A stretch of 64,000 bases of DNA from Bradyrhizobium sp. NP1 (GTDB taxonomy: Bacteria; Pseudomonadota; Alphaproteobacteria; Rhizobiales; Xanthobacteraceae): NCBI RefSeq assembly GCF_030378205.1, contig NZ_CP127385.1, positions 2,458,001 to 2,522,000 of the forward strand, written 5' to 3'. The notes under the pieces were generated by a model. It was not told the DNA's origin, made no database searches, and saw only the letters and a list, made by a program, of their open reading frames with translations. Each line of letters begins with the position of its first letter. Positions within the stretch are counted from its first letter, which is position 1. The translations under genes and the position numbers were made by a program. Below are positions 52,933 to 61,584 of the stretch, in pieces.

Positions 52933-55900
52933 CTAGTGCGACCCGCTTGGCTGGCCGGCGGCGTCCGCCGGCGGCCCTGCCAGGCGCAGCGCCAGGCGGT
53001 CGAACCAGAGATAGATCACCGGCGTGGTGAACAGCGTCAGCACCTGGCTGAGCAGAAGCCCGCCGACGATCGAGACGCCGAGCGGGTGACGCAGCTCCGA
53101 GCCGGCGCCGGTCCCGAGCATCAGCGGCAGTGCGCCGAGCACCGCGGCCATCGTCGTCATGATGATCGGCCTGAACCGCAGCAGGCAGGCCTGGTAGATC
53201 GCCTCGCGCGGGGACTTGCCCTCGTTGCGTTCGGCATCGAGCGCGAAGTCGATCATCATGATCGCGTTCTTCTTCACGATGCCGATCAGGAGGATGATGC
53301 CGATGATCGCGACGATCGTGAGATCGTGGCCGCCCAGCATCAGCGCCAGCAGCGCGCCGATGCCGGCGGAGGGCAGCGTGGAGAGGATAGTGAGGGGATG
53401 GATGAAGCTCTCGTAGAGCACGCCGAGCACGATGTAGACGGTGACGATCGCGGCCAGGATCAGGAAGAGCTGGTTCGACAGCGACGACTGGAAGGCCAGC
53501 GCAGCACCCTGGAAGCTGGTGATGACGCCAAGCGGCTGGCCGATATCGACCTGCGCCTGCTTGATCGCGGTGACCGCCTCGCCGAGCGAGGCGCCCGGCG
53601 CCAGGTTGAACGATACGGTGGCGGAGGGGAACTGGCCGAGATGCGAGATCTGCAGCGGCGCGATATCCTCGCGGAATTTCGCCACCACGGCGAGCGGCAC
53701 CAGGGCCGAGCCGACCGAGGAGGGCAGATAGATATCCGACAGCGACTGCAGCGATCCCTGCAGCGCCGGGTCGGCCTCGAGGATGACGCGATACTGGTTG
53801 GAATTGGTGAAGATGGTCGAGACGATGCGCTGGCCGTAGGAATCGTAGAGCGCGTTGTCGATGGTGGCGGGCGTGATGCCGAAGCGCGCGGCCTGGTCGC
53901 GGTCGATCTCGACGAACACGGAAAGGCCCTGCGCCGAGATGTCGGTGGCGACATCGCCGAGCTGCGGCAGTGTGCGCAGCTTGTCGACGAGCTTCAGCGT
54001 CCATTCATTGAGCTGCGCCGGGTCGGCGTCCTGCAGGATGAACTGGTACTGCGTCTTGCTGACGGTGCCTTCGATCGTCAGGTCCTGCACCGGCTGCATG
54101 TACAGCGTGACGCCGGTCAGCGACGCGGTCGCTTCCTTGATCCGCCGCATCACGGTCGCGATGTCGGACTTGCGCTGCTCGTACGGCTTGAGGTTGATCA
54201 GGATGCGGCCGTTGTTGAGCGTGGTGTTGGTGCCGTCGACGCCGATGAACGATGACAGGCTGTCGACGTCGGGGTCCTGCAGGATGATGCGCGCCAGTTG
54301 CTGCTGCCGTTCCGCCATCGCGGCATAGGAAACCGACTGCGGCGCCTCGGAGATCGCCTGGATCACGCCGGTGTCCTGTAGCGGGAAGAAGCCCTTGGGG
54401 ATGACGATGTAGAGCCAGGCAGTCAGGCCGAAGGTCGCCAGCGCGATCAGGAGCACGAAGGTCTGGCGGTCGAGCACCCAGTTCAGCATCTGGCCGTAGA
54501 TCGCGATGACGCGATCGAATCCCTCGCGGCTGAGGCGCTGGAAGGTATTTTCCTCCGCTTCGCTTTCGGGCCTGAGCAGCTTGGCGCAGGCCATCGGCAC
54601 CAGCGTCAGCGACACCACTGCCGAGATCAGGATGGTGACGGACAGCGTGATGGCGAATTCGCGGAACAGCCGGCCGACCACGTCACCCATGAACAGGAGC
54701 GGGATCAGCACCGCGATCAGCGATACCGTCAGCGAGATGATGGTGAAGCCGATCTGCTCGGAGCCGCGCAGCGCCGCCTCGAGCGGCGGCTCGCCTTCCT
54801 CGATGTAGCGCGAGATGTTCTCGATCACCACGATGGCGTCGTCGACCACGAAGCCGGTCGCGATCGTCAGCGCCATCAGCGAAAGATTGTTCAGGCTGAA
54901 GCCGAACAGGTACATCGCGCCCAGCGTGCCGACCAGCGACAGCGGCACCGACAGGCTCGGGATCAGGGTGGCGCGGGTCGATCGCAGGAACACGAAGATC
55001 ACCAGCACCACCAGGATCACCGCGAGTGACAGCTCGTATTCGACGTCGCGCACCGAGGCGCGGATGGTGATGGTGCGGTCGGTGAGGACGTTGAGGTCGA
55101 TCGCGGCCGGCAGCGTCGCCTGCAGTTGCGGCAGCAGCGCCTTGATGCCTTCGACCACCGAAATGACGTTGGCGCCGGGCTGGCGCTGGATGTTGAGGAT
55201 GATCGCCGGCGTGTCGTTCATCCAGGCGCCGAGCTTGTCGTTCTGGGCGCCGTCGATCACGTCGCCGACGTCGCTGAGGCGCACCGGAGAGCCGTTCTTG
55301 TAGGCGACGACCAGCGACCTGTAGTCGGCGGCGTTGCGGATCTGGTCGTTGGCGTTGATGGTGTAGGCGCGCATCGCGCCGTCGAAATTGCCCTTCGGCG
55401 TGTTGACGTTGGCGTTGCTGAGCGTGGTGCGCAGGTCGTCGATGTTGAGCCCGTAGGCCGCGAGCTTGCGGATATCGGCGCGGATGCGCACCGCCGGCCG
55501 CTGGCCGCCGGAGATGCTGACCAGGCCGACGCCGGGAAGCTGCGAGATCTTCTGCGCAAGCCGCGTGTCGACGAAGTCCTCGAGCTGGGTCAGCGGCATG
55601 GTCTTCGACGTCAGGCCGAGCGTGAGGATCGGCGCGTCGGCCGGGTTCACCTTGGCGTAGATCGGCGGCGCCGGCAGGTCGGAAGGCAGCAGGTTGCCGG
55701 CGGCGTTGATCGCGGCCTGCACCTCCTGCTCGGCGATGTCGAGCGAAATGCTCAGGCCGAACTGCAGGGTGATGACGGAAGCGCCGGCCGAGCTCACCGA
55801 GCTCATCTGGTTGAGGTTCGGCATCTGGCCGAACTGCACTTCCAGCGGCGCGGTGATGGATGAGGTCATCACATCGGGGCTCGCGCCGGGATAGAAGGTC

Positions 55901-56043
55901 TGCACCTGGATCGTGGGATAGTCGACCTCGGGCAGCGCGGCGACGGGGAGGAAGCGAAATGCCAGCATGCCCGACAGCATGATGGCGATCATCAGGAGCG
56001 TCGTTGCAACAGGCCGCAGAATGAACGGCTGCGACGGGTTCAT
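52933..56043 (-). CDS. RND efflux pump, MdtB-like
   Basis: 1036-aa HAE1-type pump of normal length. Asp pair in [20 protein letters not shown] and Lys in [17 protein letters not shown] are intact. Its start overlaps the adaptor gene's stop by ATGA. In MdtABC of enterobacteria the B and C pumps form a mixed trimer, and the tandem order here (adaptor, B-like, C-like) matches. Substrates are unknown; drugs, bile-type or plant compounds are typical. Confidence 0.93.
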   Translation of the reverse strand: MNPSQPFILRPVATTLLMIAIMLSGMLAFRFLPVAALPEVDYPTIQVQTFYPGASPDVMTSSITAPLEVQFGQMPNLNQMSSVSSAGASVITLQFGLSISLDIAEQEVQAAINAAGNLLPSDLPAPPIYAKVNPADAPILTLGLTSKTMPLTQLEDFVDTRLAQKISQLPGVGLVSISGGQRPAVRIRADIRKLAAYGLNIDDLRTTLSNANVNTPKGNFDGAMRAYTINANDQIRNAADYRSLVVAYKNGSPVRLSDVGDVIDGAQNDKLGAWMNDTPAIILNIQRQPGANVISVVEGIKALLPQLQATLPAAIDLNVLTDRTITIRASVRDVEYELSLAVILVVLVIFVFLRSTRATLIPSLSVPLSLVGTLGAMYLFGFSLNNLSLMALTIATGFVVDDAIVVIENISRYIEEGEPPLEAALRGSEQIGFTIISLTVSLIAVLIPLLFMGDVVGRLFREFAITLSVTILISAVVSLTLVPMACAKLLRPESEAEENTFQRLSREGFDRVIAIYGQMLNWVLDRQTFVLLIALATFGLTAWLYIVIPKGFFPLQDTGVIQAISEAPQSVSYAAMAERQQQLARIILQDPDVDSLSSFIGVDGTNTTLNNGRILINLKPYEQRKSDIATVMRRIKEATASLTGVTLYMQPVQDLTIEGTVSKTQYQFILQDADPAQLNEWTLKLVDKLRTLPQLGDVATDISAQGLSVFVEIDRDQAARFGITPATIDNALYDSYGQRIVSTIFTNSNQYRVILEADPALQGSLQSLSDIYLPSSVGSALVPLAVVAKFREDIAPLQISHLGQFPSATVSFNLAPGASLGEAVTAIKQAQVDIGQPLGVITSFQGAALAFQSSLSNQLFLILAAIVTVYIVLGVLYESFIHPLTILSTLPSAGIGALLALMLGGHDLTIVAIIGIILLIGIVKKNAIMMIDFALDAERNEGKSPREAIYQACLLRFRPIIMTTMAAVLGALPLMLGTGAGSELRHPLGVSIVGGLLLSQVLTLFTTPVIYLWFDRLALRLAGPPADAAGQPSGSH

Positions 56044-57344
56044 TGCTTCTGTCCGTCTTCCGATCGTCGCTTGCCGGCCTCGCCGGGGCCCTGCTGGGCG
56101 GGACGTCCCTTGGTGGCGTCAGGCGCAGGGGCGTTGGCGCTGGCCGCTTCGCGGATGATCACCTTGGCGCTGTCGCGCAGCTTGTCGGCGCCGTCAATCA
56201 CGACGCGGTCGCCGGGCTCCAGCCCCGACAGGACCTCGACGCGGTTGCCGTCGGTCACGCCGAGCTTGACCGGGCGCACCGAAACCGTGCTGTCGGCGTT
56301 GACCAGGTAGACGAAGGTTCCGGGCAGGCCGCGCTGGACGCCGGCGGTCGACATCGTGGTGACGTCCTTGTGGGTGTCGAGCAGGAGCCGCACATTGACG
56401 AACTGGTTCGGATAGAGCGTCCGCGCATCGTTCGGGAACTGCGCGCGCAGCTTGATCGTCCCAGTGGTGGGATCGATCTGGCTGTCGAAGGTCTGCAGCG
56501 TGCCGTCGGCGATCTTGTTGGCGCCGCCGCGGTCATAGGCCGCGGCCGGCAGTACGGCGCCGGATTGCAGCCGCTTGGAGATCGCCTGCAGATTGTCCTC
56601 GGGCAGCGTGAACAGGACGCTGATCGGATGGATCTGGGTGATGACGACGAGGCCGTTGGCATCGCCGGGCGTCACGTAGTTGCCCTGGTCGATCTGGCGC
56701 AGGCCGACGCGGCCGTCGAGCGGGGACACGATGCGGCAATATTGCAGGTTCACTTCCGCGGCGCGGACCGCGCCGCGATCGGCCTCGACGATGCCCTGGT
56801 CCTGCGCGACCAGGGCGATCTGGGTGTCGAGCTGCTGGCGCGGGACCGCATTCTGCGCCGCCAGTCCCTGATAGCGCGTGAGATCGACCTGCGCGCCCTT
56901 CAACAGCGCTTCGTCGCGGGCGAGCTGTCCCTTGGCCTGGGCCAGCGCCGCTTCATAAGGCCGCGCATCGATTTCGGCGAGCAGGTCGCCTTTTTTCACC
57001 TCGTCGCCCTCCTTGAAGGCGACCTTGATCAGGTAGCCGCTGATCTGGGTGCGGATCGTGACAGTGGCGAGCGAGCTCACGGTGCCGAGCGCGTTGAGGT
57101 TGATGCCGATATCGCCCTTGGTGATCGTTTCCGGGACGATCGACATCGGCGCGCTGCCGGCGCCGCGGCGGCCGCCAGCGCTCTCCGGCTGTGGCGAACT
57201 GCCTTGCCGGGTCCACCAGACGATGCCGGCGACCACGAACAGCACGGCCAGCAGCAGCAGCACGAAGCCCCGGCGGCGGGGCGGCTGCTTCAGCGCAGGA
57301 CCGACCGCAGGCGCTTTAATCGGGGGCTTGAGATGTTGATCCAT
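56040..57344 (-). CDS. RND membrane-fusion protein (MdtA-like adaptor)
   Basis: 434-aa periplasmic adaptor with an N-terminal anchor ([18 protein letters not shown]), lipoyl-type motif [20 protein letters not shown], a coiled hairpin ([20 protein letters not shown]) and beta-barrel [20 protein letters not shown]. First gene of a six-gene minus-strand operon. No regulator gene is adjacent; the sugar gene rfbF is divergent. Confidence 0.93.
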   Translation of the reverse strand: MDQHLKPPIKAPAVGPALKQPPRRRGFVLLLLAVLFVVAGIVWWTRQGSSPQPESAGGRRGAGSAPMSIVPETITKGDIGINLNALGTVSSLATVTIRTQISGYLIKVAFKEGDEVKKGDLLAEIDARPYEAALAQAKGQLARDEALLKGAQVDLTRYQGLAAQNAVPRQQLDTQIALVAQDQGIVEADRGAVRAAEVNLQYCRIVSPLDGRVGLRQIDQGNYVTPGDANGLVVITQIHPISVLFTLPEDNLQAISKRLQSGAVLPAAAYDRGGANKIADGTLQTFDSQIDPTTGTIKLRAQFPNDARTLYPNQFVNVRLLLDTHKDVTTMSTAGVQRGLPGTFVYLVNADSTVSVRPVKLGVTDGNRVEVLSGLEPGDRVVIDGADKLRDSAKVIIREAASANAPAPDATKGRPAQQGPGEAGKRRSEDGQKQ

Positions 57345-57610
57345 GGCCGGCCATCAGGACTGCGTTTCAGGGGCTTTCAGAACGCCCCAATTCTACCCGT
57401 TCTAACCGCTTTAGGACATTGGAAGGCGCGACATTTTGGACGGTTTCACAGGCACTTGTCGCCTTAACATTCGGAAAGGAATGTGGTCGTGAAGCCACGC
57501 TTGTCCACAAAAATGATGGCGCCTGTTCGCCTGCCGCAGCCACAACTAGTATTTGGCGTTGCCACGCGCTGATTCGCGGCCCGATGGCGCATCACAATCG
57601 CGGCAGCCGC
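57345..57610. promoter_or_regulatory. Divergent region between efflux and CDP-sugar operons
   Basis: 266 bases carrying both promoters. A dyad ACATTC-N6-GAATGT sits at 57467-57484 and a GGGGC/GCCCC hairpin near 57370-57386. Neither is a known operator to me. Confidence 0.3.
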
Positions 57611-58381
57611 ATGAAAATCGTCATATTGGCCGGTGGTCTCGGGACCCGGATTTCCGAGGAGACGGCGGTCCGGCCAAAGCCGATGATCGAGATCGGCGGC
57701 AAGCCGATCATCTGGCACATCATGAAAATCTACAGCCATTTCGGCTTCAACGATTTCATCGTCTGCCTCGGCTATCGCGGCTACCAGATCAAGGAATATT
57801 TCGCGAACTACTTCCTGCACATGTCGGACGTGACCTTCCACCTGGCGGAGAACCGCATGGAGGTGCACCGCGAGACCGCGGAGCCCTGGCGCGTCACGCT
57901 GGTCGAGACCGGTGACGACACCCAGACCGGCGGACGCGTCAAACGCGCGCTGCATTATGTCGGCGGGGACGAGACCTTTGCGCTCACCTATGGTGATGGC
58001 GTCGCCGATATCGACCTGCACGCGCAGCTCGCCTTTCATCGCGCCCATGGCCGGAAAGCCACTGTCACCGCGGTACGGCCGGCGCGGCGGTTCGGCGCCA
58101 TCGCGGTGGAGGGCGACCGGGTGCTGACGTTCAAGGAAAAGCCCGAGGACGACGGCGGCTGGATCAACGGCGGCTTCTTCCTGCTGTCGCCGAAGGTGGG
58201 CGAATTGATCGCCGGCGACGAGACGGTGTGGGAGCAGGGGCCGATGGAGGCTCTCGCCCGCAGCGGCGATCTGCGCGCCTATGTCCATCACGGCTTCTGG
58301 CACCCGATGGACACGCTGCGCGACAAGACGTTCCTCGAGCAGTGCTGGGCGTCCGACAGCGCCAAATGGAGACGATGGTGA
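57611..58381 (+). CDS. rfbF: Glucose-1-phosphate cytidylyltransferase
   Basis: 256-aa nucleotidyltransferase that makes CDP-glucose from CTP and glucose-1-phosphate. The start motif KIVILAGGLGTRISEETAVR (GGLGTR at 8-13), PKPMIEIGGKPIIWHIMKIY and the C-terminal GFWHPMDTLRDK are classic RfbF. The start at 57611 is set by this conserved N-terminus; the frame is open from 57419 and no clear ribosome site is seen. It is the first gene of a CDP-sugar operon. Confidence 0.93.
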   Translation: MKIVILAGGLGTRISEETAVRPKPMIEIGGKPIIWHIMKIYSHFGFNDFIVCLGYRGYQIKEYFANYFLHMSDVTFHLAENRMEVHRETAEPWRVTLVETGDDTQTGGRVKRALHYVGGDETFALTYGDGVADIDLHAQLAFHRAHGRKATVTAVRPARRFGAIAVEGDRVLTFKEKPEDDGGWINGGFFLLSPKVGELIAGDETVWEQGPMEALARSGDLRAYVHHGFWHPMDTLRDKTFLEQCWASDSAKWRRW

Positions 58382-59469
58382 TCAGCGAGGCCTTCTGGCG
58401 CGGCCGACGCGTGCTGCTGACCGGCCATACCGGCTTCAAGGGCGCCTGGACGACGCTGGTGCTGCATCGGCTCGGTGCCGCGATTTGCGGGCTGGCGCTG
58501 CCGCCCGACCATGACAACGGGCTGTTCGTCACTGCCGATCTGGCTTCCGATCTCGACCACCACGTCGGCGACATCAACGATCTCGCGGCGGTTGGGGCCG
58601 TGTTCGCGCGGTTCCGGCCCGAGATCGTGCTGCACATGGCGGCGCAGTCGCTGGTGCGGAAGTCCTATGCCGATCCGGTCGACACCTTCGCGACCAACGT
58701 GCTCGGCACGGTGCATGTGCTGGAGGCGGCGCGACGATCGCCCGGCGTTCGTGCCGTGATCGTCGTGACCAGCGACAAATGCTATGAGAATACCGGCCTG
58801 GCTCGCGGCTATGTCGAAGCCGACCGGCTCGGGGGCGCCGATCCCTACAGCAGCAGCAAGGCCTGCGCCGAGCTTGTGGCCGAAAGCTATCGCCGCAGCT
58901 ATTTCGCCGCCGAGGACGCGCTGCGGGTCGCGACCGTGCGTGCGGGCAACGTCATCGGTGGCGGCGACTGGTCGGCCGACCGGCTGGTGCCCGATGCGGT
59001 GACGGCCTTCACGAAGAGCGCGCCGCTTTCGATCCGCAGCCCCCATGCGATCCGGCCCTGGCAGCACGTGCTCGATCCCGTGCTCGGCTATCTCATGCTG
59101 GCCGAGCGGCTGGTACGCGACGGCAAGCCGCACGCGCAGGCCTGGAATTTCGGCCCTGACCACGCAAGCGAGGTCACGGTCGGTGAAATCGCCGACCAGC
59201 TGGTGCGGCGATGGGGCGGGACGGCAAGCTGGCGCCATGACGCCGGCGAGCATCCGCACGAGGCGGCCTATCTTCGCCTCGACTCCAGCAAGGCGAGAAG
59301 CGGGCTCGGCTGGCGTCCGGCACTGGCGCTTGGTGATGCGCTGGACCTGACGGTCGCGTGGTACAGGCAATGGGCCGCCGGCGCCGACATGCGCAAGGCG
59401 GCGCTGACGCAGATCGATCGCGTGCTGGAAAACAGCTCGATGCGCGCTTCGCAGGCGATCCATGCCTGA
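58375..59469 (+). CDS. rfbG: CDP-glucose 4,6-dehydratase
   Basis: 364-aa SDR-type dehydratase giving CDP-4-keto-6-deoxyglucose. NAD-binding TGHTGFKG (16-23), HMAAQSLVRKSY, catalytic TSDKCYEN and DPYSSSKACAE (Tyr/Lys pair) are present. ATG 58375 overlaps the rfbF stop; ATG 58366 and GTG 58378 are alternatives. The product is the branch point for 3,6-dideoxy or C-methyl sugars. The 3-dehydrase gene (rfbH) is absent here. Confidence 0.93.
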   Translation: MVISEAFWRGRRVLLTGHTGFKGAWTTLVLHRLGAAICGLALPPDHDNGLFVTADLASDLDHHVGDINDLAAVGAVFARFRPEIVLHMAAQSLVRKSYADPVDTFATNVLGTVHVLEAARRSPGVRAVIVVTSDKCYENTGLARGYVEADRLGGADPYSSSKACAELVAESYRRSYFAAEDALRVATVRAGNVIGGGDWSADRLVPDAVTAFTKSAPLSIRSPHAIRPWQHVLDPVLGYLMLAERLVRDGKPHAQAWNFGPDHASEVTVGEIADQLVRRWGGTASWRHDAGEHPHEAAYLRLDSSKARSGLGWRPALALGDALDLTVAWYRQWAAGADMRKAALTQIDRVLENSSMRASQAIHA

Positions 59470-60685
59470 TCGGAGCCTGATCGAAATCGACCGGTGTGAA
59501 GTCTGCGGTACCGCGGCGCCCCGTGCCGTGCTCGATCTCGGCGCGCATCCGATGTGCGATGACCTCGTGCGCATCGGCGAGGATCGCATCTGTCGCGAAT
59601 ATCCGATCCATATCCTGTTCTGCGACACCTGCCGCACCGCGCATCAGCGCTTCCAGGTACCCAAACACGAGCTGTTTCCCGCGACCTACCACTACCGATC
59701 GCGGCAGACGCTCGACGTGCTGAACGGCATGCGGCGTCTCGTCGAGTCCTGTGCCGCGCGCTACGGCGATCTCGAAGGCAAAAAGGTGCTCGATATCGGC
59801 TGCAACGACGGCAGCCTGCTGTCGATCTTCCGCGAGCACGGTGCGGTCACATTCGGCATCGAGCCGACCGGTGCTGCGGCCGATGCGGCGGCCGCCGGGC
59901 ATCGCGTCGTCAATGCGTTTTTTGCCGAGGATGTCGCGGACGATTTCGCCGGCCGGTTCGGGCAGCCTGACATCGTCACGTTCACCAATGTGTTCGCGCA
60001 TATCGAGGATCTCGCGGCCGTGATCCGCGCGCTGAAGATCGTGTCGAAGCCCGAGACCAGGATCGTGATCGAAAACCACTATCTCGGCGCCATCATCGAC
60101 AAGCGCCAGTTCGACACCTTTTATCATGAGCACCCGCGCACCTATAGCGCGACGTCGTTCACCTTCATCGCGGCTGCGCTCGGCATGAGCGTTGCGGACG
60201 TGGAATTCCCTGACCGCTATGGCGGCAATATCCGCGTGTTTCTGGCTCGCGCTCCGCAAGCAGGAGAGCCGGCTCTCTTCGAAAAGGAGAGCGTCTATGG
60301 CGACGGTCTTGCAAAAATGCCTGGCGAGATCGCGCGCTGGCGCGACAGGAAGAGGCAACAGATCGAACGGGCGGTCGCGAAATGCGGCCCCCTGATGGCA
60401 AAGGCCTTTCCCGGTCGCGCCGCCATTCCGATCAAGATGCTCGGCCTTGGCCGCGACGGCATCGATGCGGTCTACGAAAAGCCGGGGTCGGGCAAGATCG
60501 GGCATTTCGTGCCGGGAACGCGGATCCCGGTGTTTTCCGACGACGACTTTCCGGCCGAAAAGCGCGTCGCGCCGCTGGTCAACATGGCCTGGCATATCGC
60601 GGGCGAGATCGAAACCTATCTGCGCGGCCGCGGGTTTACAGGCGAGATCATCGACATCATCGCGCCCGCCGATTTTGCGCCATGA
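59462..60685 (+). CDS. NDP-sugar C-methyltransferase (TylC3/TcaB9-type)
   Basis: 407-aa SAM-dependent sugar C-methyltransferase in three parts: a zinc-binding head (CEVC, C12/C15, and FCDTC, C54/C57), a SAM domain with DIGCNDGS (111-118), and a C-terminal domain. Catalytic-looking YHEHPRTYS (Tyr221, His222, Glu223, His224) and Tyr76 line up with residues described for TcaB9, which adds a methyl to carbon 3 of a 4-keto sugar. It overlaps rfbG by 8 bases. Predicted product is CDP-3-C-methyl-4-keto-6-deoxyhexose; inference. Confidence 0.87.
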   Translation: MPDRSLIEIDRCEVCGTAAPRAVLDLGAHPMCDDLVRIGEDRICREYPIHILFCDTCRTAHQRFQVPKHELFPATYHYRSRQTLDVLNGMRRLVESCAARYGDLEGKKVLDIGCNDGSLLSIFREHGAVTFGIEPTGAAADAAAAGHRVVNAFFAEDVADDFAGRFGQPDIVTFTNVFAHIEDLAAVIRALKIVSKPETRIVIENHYLGAIIDKRQFDTFYHEHPRTYSATSFTFIAAALGMSVADVEFPDRYGGNIRVFLARAPQAGEPALFEKESVYGDGLAKMPGEIARWRDRKRQQIERAVAKCGPLMAKAFPGRAAIPIKMLGLGRDGIDAVYEKPGSGKIGHFVPGTRIPVFSDDDFPAEKRVAPLVNMAWHIAGEIETYLRGRGFTGEIIDIIAPADFAP

Positions 60686-61584
60686 GGGTCACGATCCTCG
60701 GCGGCGGGTTCGGGCTCTACGGTTACCTTCCGGCCGTGCTCGGGCTCGGCGCGGACGTCGTGCTTGCCGAACGCTACCGCTCGATCGTCGCGCGCCGCGT
60801 GGAGCTTGCGCCGCTGGCGACGCGAGTGTCCTGGGCTGTCGACGAGAGGGAAGCCGTTGCCGGCGCGGCGGCCGTGATCGTCGCGCGCCGGCCGGTCGAT
60901 CAGGCTGACCTCATTGCGGAGTTGCTGGCAAAGCCGAACGTCCGGCGACTGCTCCTGGAAAAGCCGCTGGCGCCGGGGCCGGATGCGGCGATGCGGCTTC
61001 AGGACCAGCTCGAGGCGTCAGGCCGGATTGTCCGGGTCGGCTACACGTTCCCCTTCACCGGGTGGGGGCGCGACCTCGTCGCACGGCCCGGCGCATCGCG
61101 CGATGACATCGGTATGCGGTGGACGTTCCGCGCGCATCACTATGCAACGAAGCAGGCGAACTGGAAGCGCCTCCACTCCGAAGGCGGCGGCGCGCTGCGG
61201 TTCTACGGCATTCAACTCATAGGCCTGCTGGCGCGCCTCGGGTTCGACCGGGTGGAGGCATCTGCGATCGCCGCCTCCGATCCGGACGAGGCGGAGGATT
61301 GGCGCGCGACAATCACCGCAGGTGGCGGCGCGCGCTGCACGGTCGAGCTTCGCTCGCGTGCCGAACCGGCCGAATTCGCCGTGACCGCGCCGGCGACCGG
61401 CATCCGGCTGTCGCGGTCGGATCCGTTCGACGACCCGGTCGGTGCCGATGGCTTTGATCGCAGGGTGCCGGTCTTGTCGGCGTTGTGCCGGGAATGGCTC
61501 GGTGCGGACGCTTCGCCGCAACATTGGTATCGCGACACGATCGCGCTGTGGAAGGCGATCGAAGCGGTCACTGTTCGCGGCTGA
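60682..61584 (+). CDS. Gfo/Idh/MocA-type oxidoreductase
   Basis: 300-aa NAD(P)-binding protein. Rossmann start VTILGGGFGLYGYLPAVLG and the family hallmark LLLEKPLAPG (EKP at 93-95) identify the Gfo/Idh/MocA fold; the C-terminal half is diverged and short. ATGA overlap with the methyltransferase gene places it in the sugar operon. Likely reduces the 4-keto group of the C-methylated CDP-sugar; inference. The 3' end overlaps the opposite-strand TPR gene by 17 bases. Confidence 0.75.
   Translation: MRVTILGGGFGLYGYLPAVLGLGADVVLAERYRSIVARRVELAPLATRVSWAVDEREAVAGAAAVIVARRPVDQADLIAELLAKPNVRRLLLEKPLAPGPDAAMRLQDQLEASGRIVRVGYTFPFTGWGRDLVARPGASRDDIGMRWTFRAHHYATKQANWKRLHSEGGGALRFYGIQLIGLLARLGFDRVEASAIAASDPDEAEDWRATITAGGGARCTVELRSRAEPAEFAVTAPATGIRLSRSDPFDDPVGADGFDRRVPVLSALCREWLGADASPQHWYRDTIALWKAIEAVTVRG

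Noticed and set aside
52931..54004. N-terminal extension that would fuse about 358 residues onto the second RND pump
   Set aside because: The extension is a shifted-frame reading of the first pump gene. True pump homology begins at the ATG at 52930.
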